From Paenarthrobacter sp. PH39-S1 (GTDB lineage Bacteria > Actinomycetota > Actinomycetes > Actinomycetales > Micrococcaceae), in assembly GCF_030063245.1 (NCBI RefSeq), contig NZ_JASISR010000024.1:1-64000 (forward strand): 64,000 bases of DNA, in the 5' to 3' direction. Below are positions 37,500 to 45,973 of this stretch, in pieces; position 1 is the first letter of the stretch, and each line of letters begins with the position of its first letter. A program made the position numbers and the translations under genes. Under the pieces are notes generated by a model. It was not told the origin of the DNA. It saw only the letters and a program-made list of their open reading frames with translations, and did no database searches.

Positions 37500-38018
37500 A
37501 TGGTCATCACCCCGGATAGCAAGGACTGGACTTGGGTACTCACCAGGCCCTGTCCCGACTGCGGTTTCGAAGCCGCCACCACAACCCCGGCGATGGCGGC
37601 CAGCGCGCTGCCCGAACTGCTGCCCCGCTGGCACGCCGTGCTGCGCCGGCAGTACGCGGCGGAGCGCCCGGATGGGCACACCTGGTCGGTACTGGAATAT
37701 GCCTGCCACGTCCGCGATGTCTTTGGCCTTTTCGACCAGCGTCTGCACCTGATGCTGGAGAGCGACGACCCGGAGTTCGCCAACTGGGACCAGGACCAAG
37801 CCTGCCTGGATGAGGATTACGGCAGTTCGGATCCGGCAGCCGTGAGCGCCGCTCTGCTGGAGGCCGGCGCCGAAATCGCCGCGTCTTTCGCCGCCGTTTC
37901 GCAGGACCAATGGTCCCGGACCGGACGGCGCAGCGACGGCAAGGTTTTTACGATCAGGACCTTCTCCGGGTATTTCATGCACGACATCGTGCATCATCTG
38001 CACGACGTCGACGGCTGA
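37500..38018 (+). CDS. DinB family protein
   Basis: This 172-residue four-helix-bundle protein has the three metal-binding histidines of the DinB superfamily visible as the His in LEYACHVRDVFG and the two in MHDIVHHLHDV. A CPDCG motif sits near residue 19. It is alone, 51 nt after parC on the same strand. DinB proteins include mycothiol-dependent transferases, and a similar role is possible here but not shown. Confidence 0.85.
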   Translation: MVITPDSKDWTWVLTRPCPDCGFEAATTTPAMAASALPELLPRWHAVLRRQYAAERPDGHTWSVLEYACHVRDVFGLFDQRLHLMLESDDPEFANWDQDQACLDEDYGSSDPAAVSAALLEAGAEIAASFAAVSQDQWSRTGRRSDGKVFTIRTFSGYFMHDIVHHLHDVDG

Positions 38019-38229
38019 GCGGAATAGTCCCAGGCTGCTGAGCGGTGCGTGGGCCGGAAGCCCATCCGATCGTAATTGGCTAACTGGTGTCCCACCACCT
38101 CACCAGTACCGGCATCCAACGCGACCGCAGCGACAGTCGCCGCCTACCTCTAGCGAGTGAGTGGTCGCTTAGTGGCCAACGACGGCCGCTTTGAACCTGT
38201 CCTGATGAAACTAAGGTGGTAATCCCGAT
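38019..38229. other. Intergenic, lower GC, no gene recognised
   Basis: These 211 bp after the DinB gene drop in GC compared with their surroundings. They contain an AAGGTGG-type ribosome site just before the small membrane gene. No family match or RNA gene is recognised. Confidence 0.45.
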
Positions 38230-38520
38230 ATGGCGGTAGTCTCCATAGTGTTTCTCATAGTTGGTACGAACTTGTGCACCATTCCCGCGGCGATGCAAGT
38301 CGCGAAGGCATATCCTGAACCGATTAGCTACTTCAAGGGACCTGTAGGAAAGGTCGCCTGGCTGTGGCTTTTGGGAATTGTCTCTTTTGTTGTCGGCACC
38401 TGGACTCTTCCTCCCACTGATGGTCTGGACCAACGCTGGACCTTCGCCATTCCGCTGATTGCAACCGTCGCTCCCGGGGCCGTTCTCCGCATATTTCATA
38501 ACGCTGTAGCGCGACTCTAG
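38230..38520 (+). CDS. Small hypothetical membrane protein
   Basis: This 96-residue protein has three hydrophobic segments: VVSIVFLIVGTNLCTIPAA, AWLWLLGIVSFVVG and FAIPLIATVAPGAVL. The first could act as a signal anchor. AAGGTGG lies about 10 nt upstream of the ATG. Codon use is less GC-biased than in its neighbours, which suggests acquired DNA. I do not recognise the family. Confidence 0.55.
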   Translation: MAVVSIVFLIVGTNLCTIPAAMQVAKAYPEPISYFKGPVGKVAWLWLLGIVSFVVGTWTLPPTDGLDQRWTFAIPLIATVAPGAVLRIFHNAVARL

Positions 38521-38736
38521 GAGAACCATAAGCAGGGGTGAGTCGATAGTATTATGGTCCTCGGCCTCACCTGGATTGTGCTAAGAAACCCAATAGCGTA
38601 TTTCCTAAATTTTATCGTGCGGTCTTTGGGCATAATGCGCCCAGCCGGAAAAGGCGAAAGCCCTGGCCGCCATCGCGATGCTTTTCGCTATTTTGCTGCT
38701 GGTTGCAGGAGCCATAATTCTTGGTCCCAACCTTGT
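38521..38736 (+). other. Low-GC stretch with broken membrane-peptide frames
   Basis: Two overlapping plus-strand frames encode hydrophobic peptides: VLGLTWIVLRNPIAYFLNFI from about 38557, and MLFAILLLVAGAIILGPNLV from 38678. The second runs into the antisense of the cydDC end. They may be pieces of one decayed small membrane gene. Neither has a convincing complete structure. Confidence 0.35.
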
Positions 38737-41700
38737 CTACCACCAGCTCAGAACGGCTTGGTACTCGGCGGATGCCTGGGTGGCCTGCACATCCATGGGA
38801 GCACTCCCCGTGGAGACTCTCGGCGCCCCGAGCTCCAGGGTGAGGTCCGCCGGATGGCGAGCCGCCAGGTCGTGGGTGACCAGCACCACCGCTTTGTCCC
38901 GTAGCGCCCGGCGCAGGTCCGCCAGCAGCGAGGCCGCCGATTCGGTGTCAAGATGGGCCGTGGGCTCGTCCAGCAGGAGCACATCGGCGCCGGTGAGCAG
39001 GGTTCGTGCGACCGCGGCCCGCTGGCGCTGTCCACCGGAGAGATGACTGCCCTCCGGGCCGAGCCGGGTGTCCAGCCCGTTCGGCAGCTCCCGAAGCAGC
39101 GGACCGAGCCCGACGTCGTTGAGCACCTTAACCAGCTCGGCCTCCACAGGCGCGTCTGACCGCGGGCGCGCCAGCAGCAGGTTCGCCCGGAGGGAGGAGT
39201 CGAAGAGGTGCCCCTGCTGCGGACACCACGCGATCCGGCCCGTCGAGGTGCAGGTTCCCTCGAGGGGTGCCAGGAAGTCGAGCATCACGGCCAGCAGAGT
39301 TGATTTCCCAGACCCTGACTCCCCCGTCACCGTCAGCCATTCGCCGCTGCGCACGGTCGCATCGAGCCCGCTGAAAACGGGCGCGGCCGAATCCGGCCAG
39401 TGCGCCGTGACGCCCTTTAGCCTCAGACCGGGCGTTGCGGAACTCTGCCGTGAATCCGCAGGCAGCGCCGAAAGCGGCTCCGGGCGGACGCGCCCGGAGC
39501 CGGCGTTCTCCCCGCCGGCGTTCTCCCCGCCTGCGCCCGCGGGCGCAAAGTCATCACTGAAGCGTGCCAGCACCGTTCGCAGCGCGGGCCAGAGCTGGAC
39601 GGCGGCACTGACCGGGGCAAAGGCGTCCACCAGGGAGAGATTCAGCAGCACCAGCGCGGCCAATGCCTCGACGGGGAGCGTCCCGGACGCGACCTGACCT
39701 GCACCTGTGCCAAGAATGCCAAAAGCGCCCAGGGCAGAAAACAGGACCAAGAGGCCCTGCGCTGTGCCTTGTGCCCGGGCCGCCCTCTGTACTGCCGTCG
39801 TCGCGGCGCGATCATCCCGGCGGAGCCGTTCCAGCAGTGGCCCGTCCGCGCGGTTGACGCGTAAATCGGCGGCCGCGCCGAGCAGTACGCTCACGGTGCG
39901 GATGACGGCGGAGCGGTGCCGGTGTTCGGCAATGCCTGCTCTATTGTCGGCCCACAGGGCGGTGGCCGGAGCCAGCAGCAAAGCACCTGTGAGCACCACG
40001 AGCTGGAGCGGGGCGGCGGCAGGCAGCAGCAGCGCCGTCGTCGTCACCACGGCCGCTGCGGCCAGCAGGCCGGCGGCCGGCGGGAGCACCACCCGCGGCG
40101 CCAAGTCACGCACGGCGTCGAAATCCCCGATCAAGTGGTCCACCGCGCCGTCACCGCGCAGCAGGGACCGCCGGGAGAGCACCCGCCGCGTCAGGGATTC
40201 CCAGACGTGCACACGCAAACGGGTGAGCGAAGCGAAGACTGCGTCGTGCAGCCAGAGCCGCTCGCAGTATCGCGAGACCGCCCGGAGCAGACCGAAGAAC
40301 CTGACGCCCACAATGGCGACCAATAGATACAGGATGGCCGGTTGCTGGCTGGCACGCACGATCAGCCATCCGGAGAGAGCGGTCAGCGCGAGGGCGGCGA
40401 GCGTTGCCACCGCACCGGCGACGACGGCGAGCAGGAACCGCGGGCGCCATGGTTCCAGCACGGCGACCAGCAGTCTGAACAGCCGTGCGGTGGGGACGGA
40501 TTTGCCAGACCGGGCGGAATGGCCGGACCGGGCGGACCGGGCGGAAGAAGGACGGTCCGCCCGGACTGAAGACGTACAGGGCGCTCGTGCGGCAGAAGGG
40601 AGGAGACCGTTTGAAGAGGGACCGGCCGCACCGTCGGAGGCCACAACGTCCTTGACGCTGAGCGTGCTCGGGTCAACGTCCCCGGAGACAGTGATCGGCA
40701 GGCTCCGCGCGTCCCTGGCTCCGCCGGCATCGGAACTTTCGGCCGTTCGAATGCCGCCGGCATCGAGGCGGACCACATGATCCGCCAGTGCGAGCGTGGA
40801 TTCATTGTGCGCGACGAGGATGATAGTGACAGTTCCACAGAGAGCGATAATGGTCTGCTCGATGCTGCGGGCTGTGAGACCGTCCAAATGGGCCGTCGGT
40901 TCGTCCAGCAGCAGCACGGTTGCTCCGGCCTCGATGCGGGCCAGAGCACGGGCAAGTGCAAGGCGCCGCAGCTCTCCCGGGCTGAGCTCCGCCGGATGGC
41001 GCGCGGCGGCATAGCCAAGCCCCACTCGGTTCAGCAGCTCGTCAGCCGTTCCGCGAGGCGCCGTTCCGACGCCTGCACCGTAAAGTTCCACTTCGGCACG
41101 GGCAGTCTGTGCAACGGTGGCTGGATGCTGCGGCACCCACGCCAGGTGTTCGGGATCTACCCCCGTGATCTGGCCGCTGACCTGCACCGCCGGTGCCGCA
41201 GTCCTGCCGTCCGGTCCGGCGTCCGCGTCAGCCTCTGCCACGGTGGCTGTCGCGGCCTGCGGCGCAGTCTCGGACGGACCAAGCAGCCCAGTCTCAGTCA
41301 CGGAAAGCGGGGTGACGATGCCGGCCAGTACGTGCAGCAGGGTGGATTTTCCGCAGCCGCTTGGCCCGGAAATTGCGGTGATCTGCCCAGCCGGGGCCGT
41401 GAAACTCAGTCCGGAAACCGCGTCGCCGCTCCGATCCGGATAACTGACGCGTAGCCCGGACACCCGGACCTCCGGGACGTGCCGGTCCTCCGGGGCGTGC
41501 CGGTCCGCCCGCGGCCGCCCGCCGCCGTCATCCCCGGCGCCGCCGTAATCCCCGGCGCCGCCGTAATCCCCGGCGCCGCCGTTGTCCGGAGCGCCGTCGT
41601 CGGCCTGCGGGGAATGCAACTGAGCCGCAGGCACCCGAACCGTCAGGGGCACCGCAACCGGAGCGGCAAGGATTTTCTCCGCCCGCTCCAGCGCCTCCCG

Positions 41701-42618
41701 GCCGTCCTCGCTGGCGTGGTGCGCAGTGCCCAGCTCACGCAGCGGCAGGTAACACTCCGGCGCCAGGATGAGCACCAACAGGCCCGTTTCCAGATCCATG
41801 GAGCCCTGCACCAGCCGCACGCCGATGAAAACGGCGACGACGGCGACCGAGAGGGTGGCGACCAGTTCCAGTGCCAGCGCGGACAGGAACGCCACGCGCA
41901 ACGTACCCATGGTGGTCCGGCGGTAGTCCTCCGAGACCCTCCGCAGTGCCTCGGTCTGCGCCTTCGCCCGGCCCAGGCCCACCAACACGGGCAGTCCCTT
42001 TGCCAGCTCCAGCAGGTGATTGGACAGCCGGGACAGCGAATCCGCCGCCCGTTCCACCTGCTCGCGCGTGTGCATGCCGATCAGCACCATGAACAGCGGC
42101 ACCAGCGGCACTGTCAGGACGACAATCAGGGCGCTGACCCAGTCCGCCAGCAGAATCCGGGCACCGATCAGCAGCGGCATCGTGGCGCAGCCGACCACGG
42201 CCGGCAGAAACGCGGTGTAATAGTTATCCAGCGCGTCCAGTCCGCGGGTGGCCAGCACGGTGCCGGCACCCTGTCCACCGGCACCACCACCGGCACCCTG
42301 TCCTCCGGCACCACTACCGGCGTCGAGGACCATCCGTCCGGCAAGTTTCAGGCGAAGGTCCTCCTTGGCGCCGAGTGCCGTCTGCCGGGCCACAACGGCG
42401 ATGGCCCAAACCACGGCTGCCCGGGCCAGCGCGGCGGCGGCACCGGTCAACAGAGCCGCCGTCAGGCCGCCGTCGTCGGATATCACGCTGACTATCCCTG
42501 TGACCACCGCCTGGGCCAGCAGCAGCCAGATCAGCGACTTCAGCGCGATCAGCAGACCGAGCAGATACAGGCTGCGCCTGGCCCCGGCGGGCAGCCGCGG
42601 GCCGTTGCCGAGAGCCAT
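38737..42618 (-). CDS. cydDC: Fused CydDC thiol reductant ABC exporter
   Basis: A single 1293-residue chain joins CydD and CydC, the heterodimeric exporter of cysteine/glutathione-type thiols needed for cytochrome bd assembly. Half 1 has six membrane helices, then Walker A GPSGCGKST, signature LSPGELRR and Walker B LLLDEPTAHLD. Half 2 has six helices, Walker A GESGSGKST, signature LSGGQRQR and the same Walker B. The linker before ABC domain 1 has an 18-bp DNA repeat encoding GGAGDY. The first helical domain has a Gly/Gln-rich insert. ATG at 42618 lies 1 nt after the cydB stop. The last ~20 residues run into the low-GC patch and may be non-native. Confidence 0.92.
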   Translation of the reverse strand: MALGNGPRLPAGARRSLYLLGLLIALKSLIWLLLAQAVVTGIVSVISDDGGLTAALLTGAAAALARAAVVWAIAVVARQTALGAKEDLRLKLAGRMVLDAGSGAGGQGAGGGAGGQGAGTVLATRGLDALDNYYTAFLPAVVGCATMPLLIGARILLADWVSALIVVLTVPLVPLFMVLIGMHTREQVERAADSLSRLSNHLLELAKGLPVLVGLGRAKAQTEALRRVSEDYRRTTMGTLRVAFLSALALELVATLSVAVVAVFIGVRLVQGSMDLETGLLVLILAPECYLPLRELGTAHHASEDGREALERAEKILAAPVAVPLTVRVPAAQLHSPQADDGAPDNGGAGDYGGAGDYGGAGDDGGGRPRADRHAPEDRHVPEVRVSGLRVSYPDRSGDAVSGLSFTAPAGQITAISGPSGCGKSTLLHVLAGIVTPLSVTETGLLGPSETAPQAATATVAEADADAGPDGRTAAPAVQVSGQITGVDPEHLAWVPQHPATVAQTARAEVELYGAGVGTAPRGTADELLNRVGLGYAAARHPAELSPGELRRLALARALARIEAGATVLLLDEPTAHLDGLTARSIEQTIIALCGTVTIILVAHNESTLALADHVVRLDAGGIRTAESSDAGGARDARSLPITVSGDVDPSTLSVKDVVASDGAAGPSSNGLLPSAARAPCTSSVRADRPSSARSARSGHSARSGKSVPTARLFRLLVAVLEPWRPRFLLAVVAGAVATLAALALTALSGWLIVRASQQPAILYLLVAIVGVRFFGLLRAVSRYCERLWLHDAVFASLTRLRVHVWESLTRRVLSRRSLLRGDGAVDHLIGDFDAVRDLAPRVVLPPAAGLLAAAAVVTTTALLLPAAAPLQLVVLTGALLLAPATALWADNRAGIAEHRHRSAVIRTVSVLLGAAADLRVNRADGPLLERLRRDDRAATTAVQRAARAQGTAQGLLVLFSALGAFGILGTGAGQVASGTLPVEALAALVLLNLSLVDAFAPVSAAVQLWPALRTVLARFSDDFAPAGAGGENAGGENAGSGRVRPEPLSALPADSRQSSATPGLRLKGVTAHWPDSAAPVFSGLDATVRSGEWLTVTGESGSGKSTLLAVMLDFLAPLEGTCTSTGRIAWCPQQGHLFDSSLRANLLLARPRSDAPVEAELVKVLNDVGLGPLLRELPNGLDTRLGPEGSHLSGGQRQRAAVARTLLTGADVLLLDEPTAHLDTESAASLLADLRRALRDKAVVLVTHDLAARHPADLTLELGAPRVSTGSAPMDVQATQASAEYQAVLSWW
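41532..41583. repeat. 18-bp tandem repeat in cydDC
   Basis: The unit CCCCGGCGCCGCCGTAAT is repeated nearly three times. On the minus strand it encodes Gly-Gly-Ala-Gly-Asp-Tyr repeats ahead of the first ABC domain. Confidence 0.85.
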
Positions 42619-42619
42619 C

Positions 42620-43651
42620 TCAGACCGTCCCCACGGCAGGCACCACGTCGTGCGCCTGCGGCAACTGGCTGGCGCTGACGCGCTTGCGGAAAACCCAGTA
42701 GGTCCAGCCCTGGTAGGCCAACACCAGCGGCACACCGACACAGGCCACAATGCTCATCAACCCGAGGGTGTACGGCGAGGAGGAGGCGTTGCTGATGGTC
42801 AGGTCCCACTCATGGTTGAGCGTGGAGGGGAGAACCGTGGGGAAGACGGATCCGAAGATCGCGGCACTGCCGGTCAGCAGGAACACGCCCAGCCCCAGAA
42901 AACTCCAGCCCTCCCGGCCTCGGCCGGCCATCCGCCAGGCGGTGAAGGCGGCTACCGCGGACACGGCGACCAGCAGCCAGCTGATCCCCTTACCGTGCTG
43001 ATAGGTCAGCAGCACCATCCAGAGGACCAGCGGCAGCAGACCCACCGGGAGCCAGCGCGTCACCAGGCGCCGGGCGCGTTCGCGGATCGCACCGTCCGTT
43101 TTCAGGGCAAGGAAGGCTGCGGCGTGCACCAGCGAGAAGCCGACGACGGCGAAGCCGCCCAGCACGGCGTACCAGCTGAACCAGGCGAACGGGCCGCCCA
43201 CGCGGTCACCGTTGGCGTCGAGCGGGAGACCCGTTGTGGTCAGGGCCAGGGCGGCCCCGATTCCGAATGCCGAGACGAAGGAACCCAGGGCAATGGCCCA
43301 GTCCCAGCGGTCGCGCCAGCGCCTGGAATCGATTTTGCCGCGGTACTCGAAGGCGACAGCACGGAAAATCAACCCCAGCAGGACAAAGACCAGCGGAATA
43401 TAGAGGGCTGAAAACAGCGACGCATACCAGAGTGGGAAGGCCGCAAACATGGCCCCGGCGGCGGTGATCAGCCAGACCTCATTGCCGTCCCAGACTGGCC
43501 CGACCGTGTTCAGCAGCACCCGGCGTTCGGTGTTGTTGCGGGCGAAGAGCTTCATCAGCATGCCGACGCCCAGATCGAAGCCTTCCAGGAAGAGGTAGCC
43601 GGTCCAGAGCACGGCAATCAGCACAAACCAGATAGTCGGCAGGGTCTCCAT
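42620..43651 (-). CDS. cydB: Cytochrome bd ubiquinol oxidase subunit II
   Basis: This 343-residue integral membrane subunit has about eight to nine helices. Family features are the N-terminal FVLIAVLWTGYLFLEGFDLGVGML, the RVLLNTVGPVWDGNEVWLI block and the conserved GVPLVLAYQGWTYWVFRKRV near the C-terminus. It pairs with CydA in the high-affinity, cyanide-tolerant terminal oxidase. A 123-nt gap with hairpins separates it from cydA, and cydDC follows after 1 nt. Confidence 0.95.
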   Translation of the reverse strand: METLPTIWFVLIAVLWTGYLFLEGFDLGVGMLMKLFARNNTERRVLLNTVGPVWDGNEVWLITAAGAMFAAFPLWYASLFSALYIPLVFVLLGLIFRAVAFEYRGKIDSRRWRDRWDWAIALGSFVSAFGIGAALALTTTGLPLDANGDRVGGPFAWFSWYAVLGGFAVVGFSLVHAAAFLALKTDGAIRERARRLVTRWLPVGLLPLVLWMVLLTYQHGKGISWLLVAVSAVAAFTAWRMAGRGREGWSFLGLGVFLLTGSAAIFGSVFPTVLPSTLNHEWDLTISNASSSPYTLGLMSIVACVGVPLVLAYQGWTYWVFRKRVSASQLPQAHDVVPAVGTV

Positions 43652-43729
43652 GACGGTGTCCTTTATCGTTAGGGGAAAATCAATGCGCTGGGCGGCGGCC
43701 GGACCGCAACTTTGCGGGGGTCGACCCGC

Positions 43730-43760
43730 GCAGGGCCGACCCCTGCACGACAGGCCCTGC
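43730..43760. other. Hairpin between cydA and cydB
   Basis: GCAGGGCC (43730-43737) pairs with GGCCCTGC (43753-43760) around 15 nt in the cydA-cydB spacer. It may be an attenuator or an mRNA-processing or stability element. It is not strong enough to call a terminator. Confidence 0.35.
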
Positions 43761-43774
43761 CGGCGTGGCGGATC

Positions 43775-45421
43775 TCAGTAGGCGAAGGCGAGGACATCAT
43801 CGGAATCCCCCGGGCTGCCGCCGGAGCCGCCCGCACCGCTGCCCTCGTCGTCGTCGGACTTCGACGCGCCGTCGGACTTACGCAGGTTCACGGGACCCTC
43901 CTTCGCGGCGTGCGCGAGCTCGGGCATCGCCGCGGCGACACCGCCCCGGACGTAGCGGAAGAGCAGTCTCACCTCCACCACCAGCAGCACCGCGTAGACG
44001 CTCGCCAGCATCACCAGCGAGAAGATCAGCTCCCCCGCGGAGACGCCGGGCGAGACGGCCGCGGCGGTGAACATGAAGACCTGGTCAATGCCGCTGAGCT
44101 GCGGGTTGGGCGCCACGACAAATGGCTGCCGGCCCATTTCCGTGAAGATCCAGCCCGCCGCGTTGGCCCCGAACGGCGCCAGAATGCTGAAGAGGGCCAA
44201 CCGCATCAGCCATCGTGACGACGGCACGGTGCCCTTGCGAACCAGTACCAGTGCCACCAGGGCGGCCAGCGCCGCCAGTCCTCCGAAGCCGATCATGATC
44301 CGAAAGCCCCAATATGTTACCGCCATGACGGGTACGTACTGGATCTCCTGGCCGGCCCGATCACCGTAGATCGGATTGGCAGGCAGTGTGGTGCCGTATT
44401 TGGCCTGATACTCGGGGACCAGCGTATTGACACCTTTGATGTCGGTGGTGAAATCGTTGTGCGCCAGGAAGGAAAGAATTCCGGGCACCTCAATCACGGC
44501 AGTGACGTCGCTGCAGTTCTTGCTGCCCGGGTCCCCGATCGAGAGAATAGAGAAACTGGTGCCGTCGTGGCAGGCGGCCTCAGCAGCGGCCATTTTCATC
44601 GGCTGCTGCTCAAACATCAGTTTGCCCTGCATGTCGCCGGTGATCGCGGTGCCGGCGAAGGCAATCATGGCCACCACAGCGCCAATGCGCAGGGAGCGGA
44701 TCCAGACGGCGTGGTCGGTCCGGTCCCGGCCGGGGATGGTGGCCGACTCCCCCACCACCACGCGGCCGTCCGCATCGATGGTGTCGACGCCGTCGCGCCG
44801 GCGACGCCACAGGTGATACCAGGAAATACCCAGCAGAAACCCGCCGGCGACGGCGACGGCCCCGGTGAGCGTGTGCGGGAATGCCACCAGCGCGGTGTTG
44901 TTGGTGAAGACGGCCCAGGCATCGACCATCCGCGGACGTCCGTCCACCATTTCGACACCCACCGGATGCTGCATCCATGAATTCGCCACCAGGATGAAGT
45001 ACGCCGACACCGCCGAACCAAGCACCGCAATCCACAGGCACGCCAGGTGGATCCGGGCGGGGAGTTTTTTCCAGCCGAAGATCCACAGTCCCAGGAAGGT
45101 CGATTCGATAAAGAAAGCCAGCAGGGACTCCATCGCCAGCGGAGCGCCGAACACGTCGCCGACGAAGCGGCTGTACTCGCTCCAGGCCATGCCGAACTGG
45201 AACTCCTGCACCAAGCCGGTGGCGACACCCATGATGAAGTTGATCAGGAAGAGCTTGCCCCAAAATTTGGTCATCCGAAGGTACTCTTCCTTGCCGCTCC
45301 GCTGCCACAGCGTCTGCAGCAAGGCCACCAGCAGGCCAAGGCCAATGGTCAGAGGGACCATCAGGAAGTGGTAGACGGTGGTTATTCCGAACTGCCACCG
45401 TGCGATATCCAGCGCTTCCAT
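43775..45421 (-). CDS. cydA: Cytochrome bd ubiquinol oxidase subunit I
   Basis: The product has 548 residues and nine membrane helices. The heme ligand His18 lies in TTVYHFLMVPLT. NSWMQHPVGVEMVDGRPR marks the quinol/heme b558 region, and VMAVTYWGFRIMIGFGGL a later helix. The periplasmic Q-loop is of the short type. The C-terminus is a Ser/Asp/Gly-rich tail. The enzyme reduces O2 to water with menaquinol at low oxygen. It is the first gene of cydA-cydB-cydDC and shares its promoter region with a divergent BlaI-type repressor, whose probable operators lie 30-70 bp upstream of this ATG. Confidence 0.96.
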   Translation of the reverse strand: MEALDIARWQFGITTVYHFLMVPLTIGLGLLVALLQTLWQRSGKEEYLRMTKFWGKLFLINFIMGVATGLVQEFQFGMAWSEYSRFVGDVFGAPLAMESLLAFFIESTFLGLWIFGWKKLPARIHLACLWIAVLGSAVSAYFILVANSWMQHPVGVEMVDGRPRMVDAWAVFTNNTALVAFPHTLTGAVAVAGGFLLGISWYHLWRRRRDGVDTIDADGRVVVGESATIPGRDRTDHAVWIRSLRIGAVVAMIAFAGTAITGDMQGKLMFEQQPMKMAAAEAACHDGTSFSILSIGDPGSKNCSDVTAVIEVPGILSFLAHNDFTTDIKGVNTLVPEYQAKYGTTLPANPIYGDRAGQEIQYVPVMAVTYWGFRIMIGFGGLAALAALVALVLVRKGTVPSSRWLMRLALFSILAPFGANAAGWIFTEMGRQPFVVAPNPQLSGIDQVFMFTAAAVSPGVSAGELIFSLVMLASVYAVLLVVEVRLLFRYVRGGVAAAMPELAHAAKEGPVNLRKSDGASKSDDDEGSGAGGSGGSPGDSDDVLAFAY

Positions 45422-45451
45422 CGATTCACCTTAGGGACGGGAATAGGACTC

Positions 45452-45492
45452 TTCTACGATACGTAGAAAATCAATTTCTACCAATTGTAGAA
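45452..45492. promoter_or_regulatory. Twin palindromic operators between cydA and the BlaI-type gene
   Basis: Two perfect 17-bp dyads of the form TTCTAC-N5-GTAGAA lie at 45452-45468 and 45476-45492, with centres 24 bp apart. BlaI/MecI/CopY repressors bind short TAC...GTA dyads as dimers, so these are probable operators for the repressor encoded at 45558-45938. They sit in the shared 136-bp divergent promoter region. Confidence 0.8.
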
Positions 45493-45557
45493 TATTTCGG
45501 CCGGACCCTGTAGATTTAAGCCAAGGCATCTGCCGCACCCACTTTAAAAGGATCACG

Positions 45558-45938
45558 ATGGCCACTTTGGGGGAGCTCGAACGAGCCGTTATGGATCTGC
45601 TGTGGGAACACCCGGAAGCGATTACCGCGAACACCCTGCGGGACCTGCTCTCCCAGCGTCCGCCCGCCGTCGCCGGCGGAACCGACAGCAGGGAACTGGC
45701 GGTCACCACCGTTTTGACCGTACTGTCACGGCTGGAAAAGAAGGGCCTGGTGGAACGCGAAAGATCCATCCGCCCGCACCGGTACCGCTCGGTCACCAGC
45801 CGAGCCGAGCACACGGCCGAGCTGATGCTCGAGGTCCTCGGATCCGCTCCGGACCGTGAGGCCGTTTTGGCGCGCTTTATCGGAACCGTGAGCGACGGTG
45901 AGGCCACCACGCTGCGTAAACTGCTCGGCCAGGGCTAG
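45558..45938 (+). CDS. BlaI/MecI/CopY family transcriptional repressor
   Basis: This 126-residue protein has an N-terminal winged helix (LGELERAVMDLLWEHP, then the recognition region TTVLTVLSRLEKKGLVERER and wing HRYRSV) and a C-terminal dimerisation helix pair. AAAAGGA lies upstream of the ATG. It is followed after 35 nt by an M56 peptidase, the BlaR1/MecR1-type partner that normally relieves repression by cleavage. There is no beta-lactamase nearby. Instead the divergent cytochrome bd operon shares the operators, so it may be a respiratory or heme/redox-responsive regulator. Confidence 0.92.
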   Translation: MATLGELERAVMDLLWEHPEAITANTLRDLLSQRPPAVAGGTDSRELAVTTVLTVLSRLEKKGLVERERSIRPHRYRSVTSRAEHTAELMLEVLGSAPDREAVLARFIGTVSDGEATTLRKLLGQG

Positions 45939-45973
45939 GGCCGCCAGGCACACCGGTTGGACGCATAAAGCTG

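Noticed and set aside
38554-38904. 116-codon frame in the low-GC patch considered as an intact gene
   Set aside because: Only the first part is hydrophobic. The remainder is antisense to cydDC and switches character, so it was described only as a broken frame.
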